Assembly: GCA_964409635.1 (NCBI GenBank)
Contig: CAYPEL010000135.1
Location: 1 to 7,803 of the forward strand
From: CAYPEL01 sp964409635
Lineage (GTDB): Bacteria > Pseudomonadota > Gammaproteobacteria > DSM-19610
Length of the DNA: 7,803 nucleotides
Reading direction: 5' to 3'
Shown here: positions 5,656 through 7,803 of the stretch, one piece after another
Layout: every line of letters begins with the position of its first letter
Position numbering within the stretch: the first letter of the stretch is position 1
The notes under the pieces: generated by a model
What the model saw: only the letters and a program-made list of their open reading frames with translations
What the model was told of the DNA's origin: nothing
Databases searched by the model: none
Position numbers and translations under genes: made by a program

Positions 5656-7803
5656 ATGACAGCCACTTTTGTTCATCTGCACCTGCACACAGAATATTCC
5701 CTGGTCGACGGTATCTTGCGCATCAAACCGCTGGTACAGGCTGCAGCGGATGCGGCTATGCCTGCGATTGCGGTGACTGAACAGAGTAATATGTTTTCCC
5801 TGGTCAAGTTTTACCGGGCGGCTATGCAGGTGGGTGTGAAACCCATTATTGGTGTCGATGCCTGGGTAAAAGACGACAAAAACCTGACCCAGCCACACCG
5901 TCTTGTGTTGTTGTGCCAGAACCACCAGGGTTACCTGAACCTTACCAGCCTGGTTTCCCGTAGCTATCTGGAAGGCCAGCACCAGTCAGTACCCATGGTG
6001 TGTGATACGTGGATAGCAACGCATAGCGAAGGGCTGATTGCATTATCAGGTGGCAGGCAGGGTGCGATTGGTGATGCGCTGCTGGCGGGAAACCACGCGC
6101 TTGCCAAGCAACGGCTCGAGACGTCTCTGGAATATTTCGGCGATCGTTTTTATCTGGAGCTACAGAGAACAGGTCGCCCACAAGAGGAAGACTACCTGCA
6201 TGCCGTGATCGATCTGGCAGCGGAATATAAAGTTGCAGTCGTTGCCACCAACGATGTGCATTTTCTTCATGCGACTGACTTTGATGCACACGAAGCAAGA
6301 GTCTGTATCAACGATGGCCGGACGCTCAACGATCCACGCCGGCCACGCCGCCACTCATCCCAGCAATACCTGCGCACCCCGGAAGAAATGGCGGCACTGT
6401 TCGAGGATATCCCGGAGGCGCTGGAAAACAGCGTGGAAATAGCCAAGCGTTGCAACCTGGAACTGGATCTCGGCAAAAACTTCCTGCCGGATTTCCCGAT
6501 CCCGGAGGGTCTCACAATAGAGGAGTATTTCAGCGAACAGGCGCGCAGCGGCCTCGAAAAAAGGCTTGCAGTCATACTGGAACCCGGACAAGCCGATGGT
6601 GCAGAGCAACGCGAGGCCTACGAAGCACGCCTTGCATCAGAACTCAGCGTTATCATCAAAATGGGGTTTCCGGGTTATTTTCTGATCGTTGCCGACTTTA
6701 TTATCTGGGCAAAAGCGAACGCCGTGCCGGTCGGGCCGGGGCGTGGTTCCGGTGCTGGGTCACTGGTCGCTTATGCATTAACCATTACCGACATTGATCC
6801 GCTGAAATATGAACTCTTGTTCGAGCGCTTCCTCAATCCGGAACGCGTATCTATGCCCGATTTCGATGTTGACTTTTGCATGGAAGGACGCGACCGGGTA
6901 ATCGATTATGTGGCGGAAAAATACGGCCGCGAAAAAGTCTCGCAAATAATCACCTATGGATCCATGGCAGCCAAGGCAGTGGTGCGTGATGTAGGCCGCG
7001 TGTTCGGTCACCCCTATGGTTTTGTCGACCGTATTGCCAAACTGATTCCCTTCGAAATTGGTATTACGCTTGAGAAAGCATTGCAGCAGGAAGCAGCACT
7101 GCGCGAGCTCTACGAAAATGAAGAAGAAGTCACCGCTTTAATTGACCTTGCCCGTTCACTGGAAGGTCTGGCCAGAAATGCTGGCAAGCATGCCGGTGGT
7201 GTGGTGATTTCGCCGACCCGCTTAACGGACTTTACCCCGGTTTATTGCGAACAAGGTGGCGCCAATGTTGTCAGCCAACTGGATAAAGACGACGTCGAAG
7301 CAGTCGGGCTGGTCAAGTTCGATTTTCTGGGTCTTAGAACACTGACCATCATCGACTGGGCTGTGCAGACGATCAACAAGCAGCGCCAGGAAGCCGGTGA
7401 GGATATGCTGGCTATAGACAGAATTCCGCTGGATGACAAACAGACCTTCAAGCTGCTCAAACGCTATCAAACAACGGCGGTGTTCCAGCTTGAATCGCGC
7501 GGTATGAAAGACTTGATCAAGCGGCTGCAACCTGATTGTTTCGAAGAAATAATTGCACTGGTAGCGCTGTTCCGGCCAGGCCCGTTGCAATCGGGCATGG
7601 TGGACGATTTTGTAAACCGAAAACATGGCCGCGCCAAAGTCAAATACCCGCACCCTGACCTGGAACCCATCCTGGAACCCACGTACGGCGTTATTCTGTA
7701 TCAGGAACAGGTCATGCAAATTGCCCAGGTACTGGCCGGTTACTCGCTCGGCGGCGCGGATCTGTTACGCCGTGCCATGGGCAAAAAGAAACCGGATGAA
7801 ATG
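5656..7803 (+). CDS. dnaE: DNA polymerase III alpha subunit, N-terminal 716 residues (runs off right edge)
   Basis: DnaE is the replicative polymerase of the chromosome. The frame from ATG 5656 is open to the last base, 716 codons of about 1160 in the family. The N-terminal PHP domain spans about 5-280 (FVHLHLHTEYSLVDG, VATNDVHFLHATDFDAHEAR). The palm follows with MGFPGYFLIVADF, VGPGRGSGAGSLVAYAL (358-374), and the catalytic acids in MPDFDVDF (D402, D404) and KFDFLGLRTLTII (D556), one position later than E. coli D401, D403 and D555. Thumb and finger marks include TRNAGKHAGG-like ARNAGKHAGGVVI, AVFQLESRGMKDLIKRLQPD and ALFRPGPLQSGMVD. The edge falls in RRAMGKKKPDEM. PHP metal ligands are only partly kept. 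The tau-binding, clamp-binding and OB regions lie outside. A 94-nt gap with repeats precedes it, and no Shine-Dalgarno is evident, so it may have its own promoter. Confidence 0.97.
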   Translation, partial: MTATFVHLHLHTEYSLVDGILRIKPLVQAAADAAMPAIAVTEQSNMFSLVKFYRAAMQVGVKPIIGVDAWVKDDKNLTQPHRLVLLCQNHQGYLNLTSLVSRSYLEGQHQSVPMVCDTWIATHSEGLIALSGGRQGAIGDALLAGNHALAKQRLETSLEYFGDRFYLELQRTGRPQEEDYLHAVIDLAAEYKVAVVATNDVHFLHATDFDAHEARVCINDGRTLNDPRRPRRHSSQQYLRTPEEMAALFEDIPEALENSVEIAKRCNLELDLGKNFLPDFPIPEGLTIEEYFSEQARSGLEKRLAVILEPGQADGAEQREAYEARLASELSVIIKMGFPGYFLIVADFIIWAKANAVPVGPGRGSGAGSLVAYALTITDIDPLKYELLFERFLNPERVSMPDFDVDFCMEGRDRVIDYVAEKYGREKVSQIITYGSMAAKAVVRDVGRVFGHPYGFVDRIAKLIPFEIGITLEKALQQEAALRELYENEEEVTALIDLARSLEGLARNAGKHAGGVVISPTRLTDFTPVYCEQGGANVVSQLDKDDVEAVGLVKFDFLGLRTLTIIDWAVQTINKQRQEAGEDMLAIDRIPLDDKQTFKLLKRYQTTAVFQLESRGMKDLIKRLQPDCFEEIIALVALFRPGPLQSGMVDDFVNRKHGRAKVKYPHPDLEPILEPTYGVILYQEQVMQIAQVLAGYSLGGADLLRRAMGKKKPDEM

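Noticed and set aside
6233..6797. Two + strand open frames of 69 and 115 codons within dnaE
   Set aside because: Both are out-of-frame shadows; the dnaE frame runs unbroken through this region with conserved motifs.
7222..7719. Antisense open frame of 165 codons opposite dnaE
   Set aside because: It mirrors the conserved polymerase palm coding sequence; the translation shows no domain and the + strand frame is certain.
1..7803. Search for CRISPR arrays, IS ends, tRNA/rRNA genes, toxin-antitoxin pairs or a new defence-type system
   Set aside because: Nearly all bases are accounted for by conserved genes on one strand, the longest gap is 94 nt, and no such signatures are visible.

Overview
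The window is a stretch of ordinary proteobacterial chromosome, read entirely on the + strand, carrying the conserved outer-membrane/lipid A gene cluster: skp (3' end only), lpxD, fabZ, lpxA, lpxB, rnhB, an alpha/beta hydrolase, and the first 716 codons of dnaE. The order lpxD-fabZ-lpxA-lpxB-rnhB-(x)-dnaE is the one known from Gammaproteobacteria. Several protein details, such as the LpxA segment around NWIMAYVHIAHDC, also resemble betaproteobacterial versions. I therefore call the source a Gram-negative gamma- or betaproteobacterium, gamma more likely, and not an enteric. Base composition looks balanced by eye, and GTG and perhaps TTG or other non-ATG starts occur.

Layout. Positions 1-252 hold the C-terminal 83 residues of the periplasmic chaperone Skp. 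Positions 275-3729 hold four enzymes, three of which (LpxD, LpxA, LpxB) make the lipid A core disaccharide; FabZ belongs to fatty-acid elongation. FabZ works on the same 3-hydroxyacyl-ACP pool that LpxA and LpxD draw on, so sharing an operon balances phospholipid against lipid A synthesis. The genes are tightly packed: fabZ and lpxA overlap (by 28 nt if lpxA starts at GTG 1754), lpxA and lpxB overlap by one base (TGATG), and rnhB and the hydrolase abut (TAAATG). rnhB (RNase HII) removes RNA from DNA. The hydrolase at 4374-5561 is the only gene that is not part of the textbook cluster. It has a complete Ser/Asp/His triad and an unusual Cys/His-containing C-terminal segment.

A 94-nt gap (5562-5655) separates the hydrolase from dnaE. 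It holds a perfect tandem 10-bp repeat, an AT-rich 6-bp inverted repeat, and a GC-rich hairpin just before the dnaE start. This is the most likely place for a transcriptional or translational break. dnaE (DNA polymerase III alpha subunit) runs uninterrupted off the right edge.

I see no mobile element, CRISPR array, tRNA/rRNA, or convincing new multi-gene system. The points most worth a second look are the hydrolase, the dnaE leader, the lpxA start and its predicted acyl-chain preference, and the partly degenerate PHP domain of DnaE.
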